Assembly: GCA_964503665.1 (NCBI GenBank)
Contig: CAZDAR010000003.1
Coordinates: 45,180-109,179 of the forward strand
Reading direction: 5' to 3'
Length of the DNA stretch: 64,000 nt
Source: 40-80 sp964503665
GTDB lineage: Bacteria; Bacteroidota; Bacteroidia; Flavobacteriales_D; Crocinitomicaceae
Every line of letters starts with the position of its first letter. Position 1 is the first letter of the stretch. Below are positions 8,210 through 17,770 of this stretch, in pieces. The notes beneath the pieces are model-generated. The model saw nothing but the letters and a program-made list of their open reading frames with translations, was not told the DNA's origin and made no database searches. The position numbers and the translations under genes were made by a program.

Positions 8210-11200
8210 TTATACTTCCACAAAGTCCATATCTTGTGTATAGAGAACAAATCCACGCACATTTGGAAAATCCATCTGATGTAATATTTCACAATAGGTT
8301 TTCACTTGTTTCAAGTCTTTCGGTTTTTTCAATCCTGTTTTAAAATCTAACACAATCGTTTCTTCTTTTTTCAGAATGATTTTATCCGGACGTTTTACTT
8401 CCGTAGCTGAAATGATAATTGACTGTTCATTAATAACTTGTGTTTTGTTTTTATGTAATTCTTGATATATGGAATTGGACGAAATTCGATTCAAATCAGT
8501 CAATAATTGCGCATTAAATTCTTTTTCGATTCCTCCTTTTTTAGTAAAAGCACTAATCATTTCTTCAGCAGTCGAATAATGATCTAATTCAGATAATAGC
8601 AAGTGTAACTGTCGTCCGTAGCGAAGATTTTCTTCCAAACTTTCGTCGGTATCAGTCAATTGTTTTTTTAACGAGATGGAAGGAAACCACAATTTATCGC
8701 TGATATCAATGGGAATGAAATTAGCGTCGTGCGTTAATTCGTTTTCGTCCTTTGAGTTTTTGTCTATTTTTTTACGTTGACCAAACTGTAAATGAAACTT
8801 ACTTCCTTCTTTTCCATTGTCCACTGATTCCACTAAATGTTGTTGAAAAACGTCCGATTGTACAAACGGATGAATGAATGAAGAAGCGAAACTTGTACTG
8901 CTATTTCGATTGTAAATATTCATCACATACAAGCGATCAATTGGTCTAGTGAAAGCAACGTAGCATAGATTGAGTTTATCTAATAAAGCCGCTTTGTATT
9001 CCTCAGCATATTTGGTTTTTAATTCTTCACTGACAGCTTTGGTACTTATTTCAGTATAAGCCAATTGATTACCTAGTTGAATTAAATAACTGGACTTTGG
9101 TTTTAAGAATACACTATCTAATTGTGGAATAATCACCACGTTAAATTCCAATCCTTTTGATTTATGAGCCGTCATAATCTTGATGGCATCATTATTCTCT
9201 GGTGTTTGGATAGAAGATTTAAAACCTGATTTTTCGTAATAATCTAAAAAAGCGTTCAAATCAGGACCATTGTTCAAATCAAAATGAAATGCTAAATCGG
9301 ACAAGTGATGAATATAAGGATTCTCTAATTCACTTAGTTGGGTAATTTTGTAGAATTGTTCTAGTAATGAAAAAAGGTTTTCAAACGGAAAATGGAAGTT
9401 TTCCCAATTACCAAAATAATCCGCCACAAATTGGTTATAATCAAAATAGGTTATATTCCGGTCTTTGTTCGTAGAACTTGGTTGTTCCTTGATGTAGGAC
9501 ATGTATTTTTGGGTCGATTCATCCGAAAATAAAATGGAAAGATATCTTTCAGCAAATAGCTTTGCCAATAATTCACTCGCAGGTTGATTTCGCCATTTTA
9601 AATACGTAATACACATATTTACAGTTCTTTCTGAATTAACAGCTAAACTATCACTTGAAACAACTTTATAACCTTCTTGTGTCAACGCTAGCGCATATTG
9701 ATTGCATAATTTGGAGGTATCACCTAAAATACAAATATCTCCATTTTGGTAACCATCCTGAATGCATTCATTCACACTATCCAGTAAATATCGAATATTT
9801 TCTGATGCAGAATCTTGCTCATCTTCATTTTCTTCCGAACTTTTTTCCTTTTTTTGATGAATAGAAATAATATCGACAAAGCCTTCTTTTTCGCTTTTAG
9901 GATATTGATTAATCTTATCGTAATAATGGGTGAAATCATTTTTAACGGTTGCCTCTTCTTTCATGAATTGAACCAATTTCGTGAAAAATAGATTGTTAAA
10001 TTCAACGATTTGCTTTGCCGAGCGATAATTGTCCTTTAATTCATCTTTCACGCCCATGCTTAAAAAGTAGCGAGAAGCATCATTTAAGTAAGTGTCTCCT
10101 TCAGGATTGTATATGGCAGGTAACGCAACGAATTGATCAGCTACACCGCCTCTAAAGCGATAGATTGATTGTTTTGGATCGCCAACAATAAGGTTCTTTT
10201 GACCGTTGGAAATCGATTCATAAACTAAAGGTACAATATTCTGCCATTGTAGGCGAGATGTATCTTGAAATTCATCTAATAAAAAGTGATTGAAACGCGT
10301 TCCTAATTTTTCATAAATGTAAGGTGTACTCTCGTTTTTCAGTAAGTCAGAAATCATTTGATTAAACTCCGAAATACGAATCACTTGCTCTGTTTCACGA
10401 TATTCTTTTAAACGATTGTTAATCTTCTTTAAAAGTTGAATGTAATAAAAACTGTTTTTGATTTTCTTCAGCTTTTCGTTTTCTCCAGAATAGTGTAAGT
10501 CGTTTTTATAAAAATCAGATAATGTAGAAAGTAAAGGTTCCGGAATTTCTTCATTCTCGATGTATCTTATATGAGTAGGAGTAAGCATAATGGCAGTTTT
10601 ACCATTACTTTCATTGAAATTATTGATTATTTTTCTTAGTGAATTGATTTGAGTTTTAGTCGCTTCTGAATTCTCCAATTGTGAAGTCAATTTGGTGATA
10701 AAATCAGTATCATTTTCTTTTATCTTCGCTTCGAAATAATGAATCTGAAATTTTAATTTTGATAACGTTTCTTGCGTATTATTAGAGTCTTCTGTTTGTT
10801 TTAAAAGAGCAATTGCTTCTTCTTTATCAAGAATAGAGAGATACTTTGTCAGTTCACGTTCAAAATTCCATCCATCTCCGTCTTCTATGCGTTCATCCGC
10901 AATTTGAATAAAGATTTTCGACAATAAGGAGGAAACTTCTGGGTCAATTTCGTTCATGAAATCATCGACCACACGCTGTTTGATGTCCGTTTCGTCGATT
11001 ACCACTTTAAAATTTGCTTCTAAATTCAAATCCATTGCGAAAGAGCGAATCAAACGTAAATTGAATTTATCAATTGTCATCACGTAAAAATCCTCGTATT
11101 GATGCAGGATATAAGTCAAGGCGATGAGTGCTTTTTTCTCAATTTCTTCTTCTGATAGATTAAATTCTTTGGAAATTTCAGTCTTGTATTTCTTTGCTTT

Positions 11201-11440
11201 CTCGACGTTTTTAGGATTCCTTGCTGGATTCGCCAAATCAGCCAAAGCAGCGATGATTCTTGTTTTCATCTCAAGTGCTGCTTTGTTGGTAAAAGTCATT
11301 GCGATAATCTTTGCGAAGCCTTGTGGTTGAGTATTGCCTTTAAGAATTAGTTCCAGATAGGTTTTCACCAATGCATACGTTTTACCACTACCAGCGGATG
11401 CGCTATAGATGAGCAAAGGTTTTTCAAGTGCTTTTTCCAT
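8210..11440 (-). CDS. UvrD/AddA-like ATP-dependent helicase-nuclease
   Basis: This 1076-residue superfamily 1A helicase has Walker A ASAGSGKT at residues 14-21, Walker B DEFQDTS near 388, motif III/IV VGDPKQSIYRFRGG near 427, motif V TAHKSKGLEF and motif VI YVAFTRPIDRLYV. A C-terminal PD-(D/E)xK nuclease follows, with VLDFKTG near residue 1030 and a downstream Q..TYC helix. This is the architecture of AddA and RecB, which process double-strand ends for RecA. AddAB needs a second subunit, and no addB is in this window. It may lie elsewhere, so I assign family but not symbol. Confidence 0.85.
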   Translation of the reverse strand: MEKALEKPLLIYSASAGSGKTYALVKTYLELILKGNTQPQGFAKIIAMTFTNKAALEMKTRIIAALADLANPARNPKNVEKAKKYKTEISKEFNLSEEEIEKKALIALTYILHQYEDFYVMTIDKFNLRLIRSFAMDLNLEANFKVVIDETDIKQRVVDDFMNEIDPEVSSLLSKIFIQIADERIEDGDGWNFERELTKYLSILDKEEAIALLKQTEDSNNTQETLSKLKFQIHYFEAKIKENDTDFITKLTSQLENSEATKTQINSLRKIINNFNESNGKTAIMLTPTHIRYIENEEIPEPLLSTLSDFYKNDLHYSGENEKLKKIKNSFYYIQLLKKINNRLKEYRETEQVIRISEFNQMISDLLKNESTPYIYEKLGTRFNHFLLDEFQDTSRLQWQNIVPLVYESISNGQKNLIVGDPKQSIYRFRGGVADQFVALPAIYNPEGDTYLNDASRYFLSMGVKDELKDNYRSAKQIVEFNNLFFTKLVQFMKEEATVKNDFTHYYDKINQYPKSEKEGFVDIISIHQKKEKSSEENEDEQDSASENIRYLLDSVNECIQDGYQNGDICILGDTSKLCNQYALALTQEGYKVVSSDSLAVNSERTVNMCITYLKWRNQPASELLAKLFAERYLSILFSDESTQKYMSYIKEQPSSTNKDRNITYFDYNQFVADYFGNWENFHFPFENLFSLLEQFYKITQLSELENPYIHHLSDLAFHFDLNNGPDLNAFLDYYEKSGFKSSIQTPENNDAIKIMTAHKSKGLEFNVVIIPQLDSVFLKPKSSYLIQLGNQLAYTEISTKAVSEELKTKYAEEYKAALLDKLNLCYVAFTRPIDRLYVMNIYNRNSSTSFASSFIHPFVQSDVFQQHLVESVDNGKEGSKFHLQFGQRKKIDKNSKDENELTHDANFIPIDISDKLWFPSISLKKQLTDTDESLEENLRYGRQLHLLLSELDHYSTAEEMISAFTKKGGIEKEFNAQLLTDLNRISSNSIYQELHKNKTQVINEQSIIISATEVKRPDKIILKKEETIVLDFKTGLKKPKDLKQVKTYCEILHQMDFPNVRGFVLYTQDMDFVEV

Positions 11441-11566
11441 GTGATAAAGGTAAATGAATTTTAATAGTGTAAAGATGTTAATAAATCAGCAATTTGTAAG
11501 AAGGAATTGAATGAAAATAAGTTGCTTTTGTAATGTAGGCTAGTAAATAGTATAATTAATTAGAGT

Positions 11567-12081
11567 TTATTTTAGGGTAGAGAATTTCTGATAGGATTTC
11601 TTTTCCGCCCATTTTGAAGGACTGTTGATGATATAATTAGTGATATTTCGATAGGCGCGTTCGTCTCGAATGATTGAATCGTAATAATTGCGCTGCCAGA
11701 TTTTTATTTTATTTGCTTCGTTGTAGCGATTTTATATCCTCTGATGATAGATCCTATCGTCTGGGAGGGTGATTTAAATTGGTCGATTGCTTCTTGATTG
11801 TTTCCTTTGGAAAATTTGATTTCGATGATGGCGTGAAAATGGTCGAGCATCACGATAAATTCGTGGAGAATGATGTTGTCTCTAATGTGTGAGAGATTTA
11901 GCCATTCATCGTGGGCAACAGCTCCTATTTCGCTTAGGTGCATTTCTTTATTATTTATTTTGCCGAATAGGGGAATTTTATCTTGGTTGCAGATGGTAAT
12001 GAAATATAATCCTGCTTGAGAATAGTCAAAATGATGTATTCGAATGGATTTTCGATGGTGAATGATTGGGTTAAATTTAAT
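11567..12081 (-). pseudogene. REP-associated tyrosine transposase (RAYT), split by a -1 frameshift
   Basis: The 5' part reads IHHRKSIRIHHFDYSQAGL, the usual opening of IS200-like/RAYT (Y1_Tnp) transposases, and includes the metal-binding HFH triplet in MLDHFHAIIEI. The zero frame hits a stop at 11704-11706 just after GYKIATTKQIK. The -1 frame continues with IWQRNYYDSIIRDERAYRN and NYIINSPSKW to a stop at 11567, exactly the missing C-terminus with the catalytic tyrosine region. The shift falls in an A-rich run. I prefer the methionine at 12081 because it matches the family start; an upstream ATG at 12114 adds eleven unrelated residues. Either this is a decayed domesticated transposase or the frameshift is programmed. 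Confidence 0.8.
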
Positions 12082-12274
12082 CATCTCATATATTTTTATT
12101 TTATTGTAAATCAATTATGATTGTTATTTTAATGTGTTAAATCACGTTGTTTTTCAGCTTTCTAATTTAAGTTAAGAAAAAGTAAGGGATATTTTGTTAT
12201 GATTTCTATAAAAAATAAACACATAATCTTATTTTTCAAATTCAGTTATTTTTCATTTTACGTTTTCTTTTAGG

Positions 12275-12282
12275 TACATTTG
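12275..12282 (+). promoter_or_regulatory. Candidate -7 box (TACATTTG)
   Basis: This plus-strand match to TAnnTTTG lies 16 bases before the start of the 146-residue gene. A TTTC rather than TTTG lies near the -33 position. Confidence 0.45.
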
Positions 12283-12298
12283 CCTACAAACAATAACG

Positions 12299-12739
12299 AT
12301 GAAAGTAACCATCCATTTTTTTCAATTAAATAGCGATTTTTCTCCTGAGCATGCAGAGGCACATCACAATGGAGAAGAGTCCGAGAACAATCTAAAGCAC
12401 GATTGGGAAGATGAATTTGAGGTTTCTCAAGATTTGGTCAAGGTGGAAATTGAGCGGAAAGGTGTTTATACACTTCAAGGTTTTTTAGCGGATGACACAC
12501 CGTTTAGTTATGAAATTCCGAATATGTTTCTGATTGTTATGACCTTGAAAGATGGTCAAAAAGGATACATGGGTATTTCCGAATCGATGTTGCTAGATTT
12601 TGAGGAAAGTGGCACGAAAGAGCATCCTGTTTATAAGATTTATGTACGGGATTATGAACCTTGTTGGAATGAAATCCCTGGTGTTTTTGTCGCTTCAAAT
12701 GAATTTCCTAAAAATTTAAAATTACATGATATCGATTGA
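12299..12739 (+). CDS. Conserved-looking hypothetical protein next to an ABC ATPase
   Basis: I do not recognise this 146-residue protein. It has no signal peptide or membrane segment, a histidine- and acid-rich stretch at residues 18-42 (HAEAHHNGEESE then DWEDEFE), and a strand-rich remainder. Its last 14 bases overlap the start of the ABC ATPase gene, so the two are probably translationally coupled. A TAnnTTTG box lies directly upstream, which makes it the first gene of the pair. It may be an accessory or regulatory partner of the ATPase, but that is inference from position only. Confidence 0.6.
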   Translation: MKVTIHFFQLNSDFSPEHAEAHHNGEESENNLKHDWEDEFEVSQDLVKVEIERKGVYTLQGFLADDTPFSYEIPNMFLIVMTLKDGQKGYMGISESMLLDFEESGTKEHPVYKIYVRDYEPCWNEIPGVFVASNEFPKNLKLHDID

Positions 12740-13652
12740 AAATCTTTCTTATTCTATTGATAAAGATATTTTAACCAACATTAAATTGGTTGTCGGAAAG
12801 GGAGAGATACATGGAATCGTAGGTGTTAGTGGTGCTGGAAAATCAACCTTGTTGAAATTAATCGGTGGTTTAATCGATTACTCAGAAGGTATCATTCGTT
12901 TTGAAAATAAGAAAATTATAGGACCAAGTGAAAAGCTTATTCCAGGTTATGAGAATTTACAAATAGTGAATCAAGATTTCGCATTGGATATGCATCATTC
13001 CGTTCGGGAAAATATTCGGGTGCAAGCACAGCATTTGAAATTGAAGGATAGAGAAGAATTAGTAGAAGAACTATTACATCTTCTCGAACTAAAACCGGTG
13101 GAAAATCTAAAAGCAATTGTCATTTCTGGAGGCGAACAGCAACGTTTAGCGTTGGCACGCTCGTTAGCGAAAGAGCCGAAAGTATTGTTGTTAGATGAGC
13201 CTTTTGCTCATTTAGACGTTCATTTAAAACCGAAGATTGTCAATTACCTTTTGAAATTGAGAGAAGTGCAAGGCGTTTCTATGATTTTAGTAACGCATAA
13301 CGGTTTAGAAGCCATGGCGATGTGTGATACAATTCATTTTTTAAATAAGGGTAAAATCACACGAACGGCAACGCCCGAGACATTTTACTTTAAACCGAAG
13401 ACGAAGTTTGAAGGTGCTTTTTTTGGTGAAATCAACCACATTGTTCGAGATAGTAAAAGAGTGTTATTTCGCCCGAATCAATATGCTTTAGAAGGAACTA
13501 TCGAGAATGAAGTGGAAGTTCAATTTGTACGTTCTGTTTTCCAAGGAACTTATTATGCGACGTATTTCAAAACACCTAAAAAAGAAACGGTTGTACTTTA
13601 TGCAGCACAACCGTTAAAAAATATATCTACTTTCTATTTAGTTAACCAATAG
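12726..13652 (+). CDS. ABC transporter ATP-binding protein (PotA/CysA-like)
   Basis: The 308 residues contain one nucleotide-binding domain: Walker A GVSGAGKS at 33-40, signature ISGGEQQR from 133, Walker B VLLLDEP at 153-159 and switch histidine H191 (VTHNGLEAM). A roughly 85-residue C-terminal extension with short strands resembles the TOBE-like tail of import ATPases such as PotA, CysA and FbpC. No permease or binding protein gene is adjacent, which is unusual for an importer ATPase. The gene overlaps the unknown gene upstream by 14 bases and the convergent aminotransferase gene by 11. The substrate is unknown. Confidence 0.85.
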   Translation: MISIENLSYSIDKDILTNIKLVVGKGEIHGIVGVSGAGKSTLLKLIGGLIDYSEGIIRFENKKIIGPSEKLIPGYENLQIVNQDFALDMHHSVRENIRVQAQHLKLKDREELVEELLHLLELKPVENLKAIVISGGEQQRLALARSLAKEPKVLLLDEPFAHLDVHLKPKIVNYLLKLREVQGVSMILVTHNGLEAMAMCDTIHFLNKGKITRTATPETFYFKPKTKFEGAFFGEINHIVRDSKRVLFRPNQYALEGTIENEVEVQFVRSVFQGTYYATYFKTPKKETVVLYAAQPLKNISTFYLVNQ

Positions 13653-14877
13653 CTAGCTTATTTTTCTGTTCGATTGTTATTTCTTTTCTTCCTGGATAGA
13701 CTTTCAATGCTTCTTCCAAACAAATAATCGCTGATTTTAAAGCATCTTGATTTAATACGTAAGCCAAACGCGCTTCATCTTTTCCTGCGTTTTCAGTAGC
13801 GTAAAACCCAGTTGCTGGCGCCATCATGACCGTTTGACCTTTGTAATCAAACTCTTCTAATAACCACTGACAAAACTTCTCTGCATCATCCACTGGGAAC
13901 TTGGCAACAACATAAAAAGCACCTTTTGGAGTAGGACAAAAAACATCAGGAATTTTATTTAAACCACTAACCAAAATATCGCGACGAGTTACATATTCGC
14001 TGATGACATTTTCGAAATAGGATTTTGGTGTATCTGTTGCTGCTTCACCAGCTACTTGCTCTAATGTTGGTGGAGAAAGACGTGCTTGTGCAAATTTCAA
14101 AGCAGCACTAATAATTTCAGGATTTTTGGAGATTAATGCGCCAATTCGTGCACCACACATAGAATAGCGCTTAGAAACAGAATCAATCATAATCACGTTA
14201 TTTTCGATTCCTTTCAAATTCATCACCGAATAAGGCTTGTTGCCATCGTAGCAGAACTCACGATATACTTCGTCTGCAAATAAAAATAGATTGTGCTTTA
14301 ATACGATATCTCGAAGTTTTTCTAATTCTTCTTGAGAATATAAATATCCCGTAGGATTTCCTGGGTTACAAATAACGATTGCACGTGTTTTAGAAGTGAT
14401 TTTTTTCTCAAATTCTTCCACTGGAGGTAATGCAAATCCTGTTTCAATGGTAGAAGTGACTGGAACTACTGTGATTCCTGCATAAGCGGCAAATCCATTG
14501 TAATTAGCGTAAAATGGCTCAGGAATGATGATTTCATCTCCGGGATTACACGTCGTCATGAATCCAAAAACTAACGCTTCTGATCCGCCAATGGTAATTA
14601 AAATATCTTCTGTATTTACAGGAATACCTTCTTTTTGATAATATGCTGATAATCTTTCTCTATACGATTCAAATCCTGCTGAAGGACTATATTGAATCAC
14701 TTTGTCATCGTAATTTCGGATGGCGTTCAGCACTACTTCTGGCGTTTCGATGTCTGGTTGACCGATATTCAAATGATAGACTAATTTTCCTTTCTTTTTT
14801 GCTGCTTCTGCATAAGGTGCTAATTTCCGAATAGGAGAGGAAGGCATCAACTTTGCTTTGTCCGATATTTTAGGCAT
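13642..14877 (-). CDS. Pyridoxal-phosphate aminotransferase, class I/II
   Basis: This is a fold-type I aminotransferase of the AspC-like group. GQPDIETP lies near the N-terminus, CNPGNPTGYL and FADEVYREF are cofactor-contact segments, and SVSKRYSMCGARIG carries the Schiff-base lysine. The longest frame starts at 14901, but its first eight residues are not family-like. The ATG at 14877 gives MPKISDKAKLMPSSPIRKL, the usual opening, and lies 21 bases downstream of a TAnnTTTG box, so I use 411 residues. It probably transfers amino groups between aspartate, aromatic or branched amino acids and 2-oxoglutarate; the precise substrate is not visible. Confidence 0.88.
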   Translation of the reverse strand: MPKISDKAKLMPSSPIRKLAPYAEAAKKKGKLVYHLNIGQPDIETPEVVLNAIRNYDDKVIQYSPSAGFESYRERLSAYYQKEGIPVNTEDILITIGGSEALVFGFMTTCNPGDEIIIPEPFYANYNGFAAYAGITVVPVTSTIETGFALPPVEEFEKKITSKTRAIVICNPGNPTGYLYSQEELEKLRDIVLKHNLFLFADEVYREFCYDGNKPYSVMNLKGIENNVIMIDSVSKRYSMCGARIGALISKNPEIISAALKFAQARLSPPTLEQVAGEAATDTPKSYFENVISEYVTRRDILVSGLNKIPDVFCPTPKGAFYVVAKFPVDDAEKFCQWLLEEFDYKGQTVMMAPATGFYATENAGKDEARLAYVLNQDALKSAIICLEEALKVYPGRKEITIEQKNKLAIG

Positions 14878-14898
14878 AATCTGTAATTTTAAACGAGG

Positions 14899-14906
14899 CA
14901 AAAATA
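14899..14906 (-). promoter_or_regulatory. Candidate -7 box (TATTTTTG) for the aminotransferase
   Basis: This minus-strand match to TAnnTTTG ends 21 bases before the ATG at 14877 and overlaps the region between the two possible starts. It therefore argues against the upstream ATG at 14901. Confidence 0.45.
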
Positions 14907-15066
14907 AACAAAAATCTCATCTGATATTTGGTATTTATCTTTAATCGTTAAAAGATAATTTGTCTTCCTATAAAATATATGAACACGCTGTTTAGCCAAA
15001 TATGAAAAGTGAAAGGTTTTATAAGAAAATGAAGTCATTCTTTTATTCAACACATGTTATAACCCT

Positions 15067-15102
15067 TTTGCGTGTTAATTTCCACGGAAATAATTACATT
15101 TG
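15067..15102 (+). promoter_or_regulatory. Candidate promoter, TTTG-N24-TACATTTG
   Basis: TTTG at 15067-15070 and TACATTTG at 15095-15102 precede the PfkB kinase start by 16 bases. The -7 box is a full consensus match. The spacer of 24 is somewhat longer than the usual 19-21. Confidence 0.5.
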
Positions 15103-15118
15103 CATAAAAAATATTTAA

Positions 15119-16048
15119 ATGAGTTTATTAACAGTTGGAAGTGTTGCTTTTGATGCAATAGAAACACCATTTGGAAAAACAGATAAAATTGTTGGAGGTG
15201 CTGCAACGTATATTTCGTTAGCCGCTTCCATGTATCAAAAGCAACAGAAGATTGTTGCAGTTGTTGGGGATGATTTCCCAAATGAGATGATTAACAAGTT
15301 GGAGGAAAGAGGTGTAAATACCGACGGACTACAAATTAAAAAAGGAGAGAAATCCTTCTTTTGGTCTGGAAAGTATCACCACGATATGAATGTTCGCGAT
15401 ACTTTAGTGACAGAATTAAATGTATTAGAGAATTTCGATCCAATTATTCCAGAGAGCTATCAAGGAGTTGAATACTTAATGTTAGGGAATTTAACACCGC
15501 AAGTTCAAACAACTGTTATTCACCGTTTAGCATCACGACCTAAGTTCATTGCAATGGATACCATGAATTTTTGGATGGATATTGCTTTAGACGATTTGAA
15601 AGAAACGTTGAAATTAGTGGATATGTTGATTATCAATGACGAAGAAGCAAGACAATTGTCAGGTGTTTCTTCATTGGTAGGTGCATCTAAAATTATTCGT
15701 GCAATGGGACCTAAATTCTTAATTATCAAGAAAGGGGAACACGGAGCATTATTATTTCATAACGATAAAATTTTCTCTGCGCCAGCTTTACCTTTAGATG
15801 AAGTTTTTGATCCAACCGGAGCAGGAGATTCTTTCGCTGGCGGCTTTATGGGTTATTTATCCCAGACAGATGACCTTTCTTTTGAAAATATGAAAAATGC
15901 CCTAATCGCTGGTTCAGCAATTGCCTCTTTCTGTGTGGAGAAATTTGGAACACAACGATTAGAAGAAATAAATCAAACAGATTTAGAAAAACGTATTCAA
16001 CAGTTTGTCGAATTAGCAAATTTTGACATGGTTTTTCATCACGCTTAA
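15119..16048 (+). CDS. PfkB-family carbohydrate kinase
   Basis: The 309-residue protein has the ribokinase fold. There is an N-terminal GGAATYISLAA segment and a C-terminal signature DPTGAGDSFAGGF, in which GAGDSF occupies residues 234-239 and D237 is the catalytic base. It phosphorylates a sugar, nucleoside or related alcohol with ATP in the cytoplasm; the sugar cannot be told from the motifs. It is the first gene of a run with a DUF349 gene (9-base gap) and a membrane protein gene. Orthologues with this N-terminus are usual in Bacteroidota, where they are annotated only as sugar kinases. Confidence 0.85.
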   Translation: MSLLTVGSVAFDAIETPFGKTDKIVGGAATYISLAASMYQKQQKIVAVVGDDFPNEMINKLEERGVNTDGLQIKKGEKSFFWSGKYHHDMNVRDTLVTELNVLENFDPIIPESYQGVEYLMLGNLTPQVQTTVIHRLASRPKFIAMDTMNFWMDIALDDLKETLKLVDMLIINDEEARQLSGVSSLVGASKIIRAMGPKFLIIKKGEHGALLFHNDKIFSAPALPLDEVFDPTGAGDSFAGGFMGYLSQTDDLSFENMKNALIAGSAIASFCVEKFGTQRLEEINQTDLEKRIQQFVELANFDMVFHHA

Positions 16049-16057
16049 ACTACTGAA

Positions 16058-17770
16058 ATGATCGAAAATACTGAGTTCTTAGAAAAATTGAAGGCCTTAA
16101 CACTAACAGAAGATGTGTTAAGTGTGAATCGTGAAGTAAATGAACTAAAATCTCTTTTTGAAGATTACGTTATAGAAGAAGAACGCAAAAAACAAGTGGC
16201 TTATCTAGAAGCGAAAGATAGAGGCGAAGACGTCGAATATGAAGGTGATGATTTAAGAGAGTTGAAAACTGCTTTCTACGAAGTCTATGAATCTTTCAAA
16301 GAGCGAAAAAACACAGTATTAAAAGCATTAAAAGAAGAGCAGGAAAGTAATTTTGCCATTAAACGTTCTTTGTTAGATCGATTAAGAGATTTAATAGAAA
16401 ACGAAGACAATATCAAAACGTCGTATGATGTTTCCAAAGAAATTCATGATAAATGGATTGCAACAGGTGAAGTAATAAGGGAGAAACGTCAAGAAATTCA
16501 AGTAGAATACGCACGATTAAGAGATATGTTCTTCACGAATATGTCTATTTTCAAAGAGTTACGTGAATATGACTTAAAGAAAAATCAGCAGATTAAAGAA
16601 GAGATCATTGAGAAGTTAAAATTGCTTAAAACGGAAGAGAATATTAAGCATGCAGAAGAAACGTTGAAAGCACTTCAAAATGAGTTTGATGAAACGGGGC
16701 CTGTTCCTCGTGAAGAGTGGGAAAAAGTCCGTGATGCATATTGGGAAATTGTAAAAGAAATTTATCAAAAGATTCATGATTTTTACAACGAACGTAGAGC
16801 TAAACTTCAGGAAAATATCGATAAAAAGACGGTATTATTAGAAAAAGTGAAAGCGTATGTCGCTGAAAATAGCAGTTTCAATAGTTCAAAAGAATGGGAA
16901 AGTGCTACCAAAACGTTGATTGAGTTCCAAGACGAATGGAAAGCAATAGGATACGGCCTAAAGAAACAAAATGAAGCACTTTGGGTAGAGTTACGTGAAC
17001 AATGTGACATCTTTTTCAATAACAAGCGTAAATTCTATGATGAAATTAAAGAACAGTTTGAAAATAACGTTAGTAAGAAACGTGAACTGATTGAACAAAT
17101 TGAAATATTAAAGGACAGTACTGACTGGAAAGAAACGACTAAAAAGATTATTCAGCTTCAAAACCGCTGGAAACAAATCGGTCATGCTGGTCAAAAAAAT
17201 GAGCAAGCATTGTGGAAAGAATTTAGAGATGGATGTGACCATTATTTTAATACTAAAAATAAATTCTTTAAAGAATTAGATGCGAAAGCAAATGAAAATT
17301 TAAAAGTCAAACAAGCCTTAATTGAAAAGATTAAAGCATACGAACCGAATACTGATAAGAAACAAGTGTTTGAGGATTTGAAGAATTTCGCAGCTGAATT
17401 TAATGCCATAGGTAAGGTGCCATTTAAAGAAAAAGATAAAATTTACATTGAGTATAAAAGTGTTTTAGATGCACATTATAAAGGATTGAAATTAGAAGGA
17501 GAAGAGAAAGAGAAAGTGATGTTTCAAGCACAGTTAAGCTCTCTTAAAGCAGCTCCAAACGCAGAGGAATTAATGGATCGTACTCGAAGAGATATCCATC
17601 AACAAATTCAAACACTCACACAAGCAGCCTCACAATATGAAAACAATCTTGGCTTTTTCTCAAATGCCAATGCAACGAATCCGATAATTGTAGAAATCAA
17701 TCAGAAGATTAAGAGCACCAAAAATAAAATTGAGCAATTAAAAACGAAACTAAGATTGTTAAATGAATAA
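16058..17770 (+). CDS. DUF349 repeat protein, coiled coil
   Basis: The 570 residues are highly charged and almost entirely helical. Several repeats of about 70-75 residues share a Trp-rich pattern (for example FQDEWKAIGYGLKKQNEALW and LQNRWKQIGHAGQKNEQALW followed by a FRDGCDHYFNTKNKFF-like helix), which is the DUF349 family. No catalytic motif is visible. Family members are cytoplasmic and poorly characterised. The last eight bases overlap the following membrane-protein gene. A scaffold or RNA-associated role would be speculation. Confidence 0.85.
   Translation: MIENTEFLEKLKALTLTEDVLSVNREVNELKSLFEDYVIEEERKKQVAYLEAKDRGEDVEYEGDDLRELKTAFYEVYESFKERKNTVLKALKEEQESNFAIKRSLLDRLRDLIENEDNIKTSYDVSKEIHDKWIATGEVIREKRQEIQVEYARLRDMFFTNMSIFKELREYDLKKNQQIKEEIIEKLKLLKTEENIKHAEETLKALQNEFDETGPVPREEWEKVRDAYWEIVKEIYQKIHDFYNERRAKLQENIDKKTVLLEKVKAYVAENSSFNSSKEWESATKTLIEFQDEWKAIGYGLKKQNEALWVELREQCDIFFNNKRKFYDEIKEQFENNVSKKRELIEQIEILKDSTDWKETTKKIIQLQNRWKQIGHAGQKNEQALWKEFRDGCDHYFNTKNKFFKELDAKANENLKVKQALIEKIKAYEPNTDKKQVFEDLKNFAAEFNAIGKVPFKEKDKIYIEYKSVLDAHYKGLKLEGEEKEKVMFQAQLSSLKAAPNAEELMDRTRRDIHQQIQTLTQAASQYENNLGFFSNANATNPIIVEINQKIKSTKNKIEQLKTKLRLLNE

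Noticed and set aside
8210..11440. Complete AddAB or RecBCD locus
   Set aside because: Only one subunit is present; the neighbours are an RNA methyltransferase and a broken transposase.
11441..12298. Insertion sequence with terminal repeats and target duplication
   Set aside because: I see no flanking repeats; the gene looks like a domesticated or decayed RAYT, not a mobile unit.
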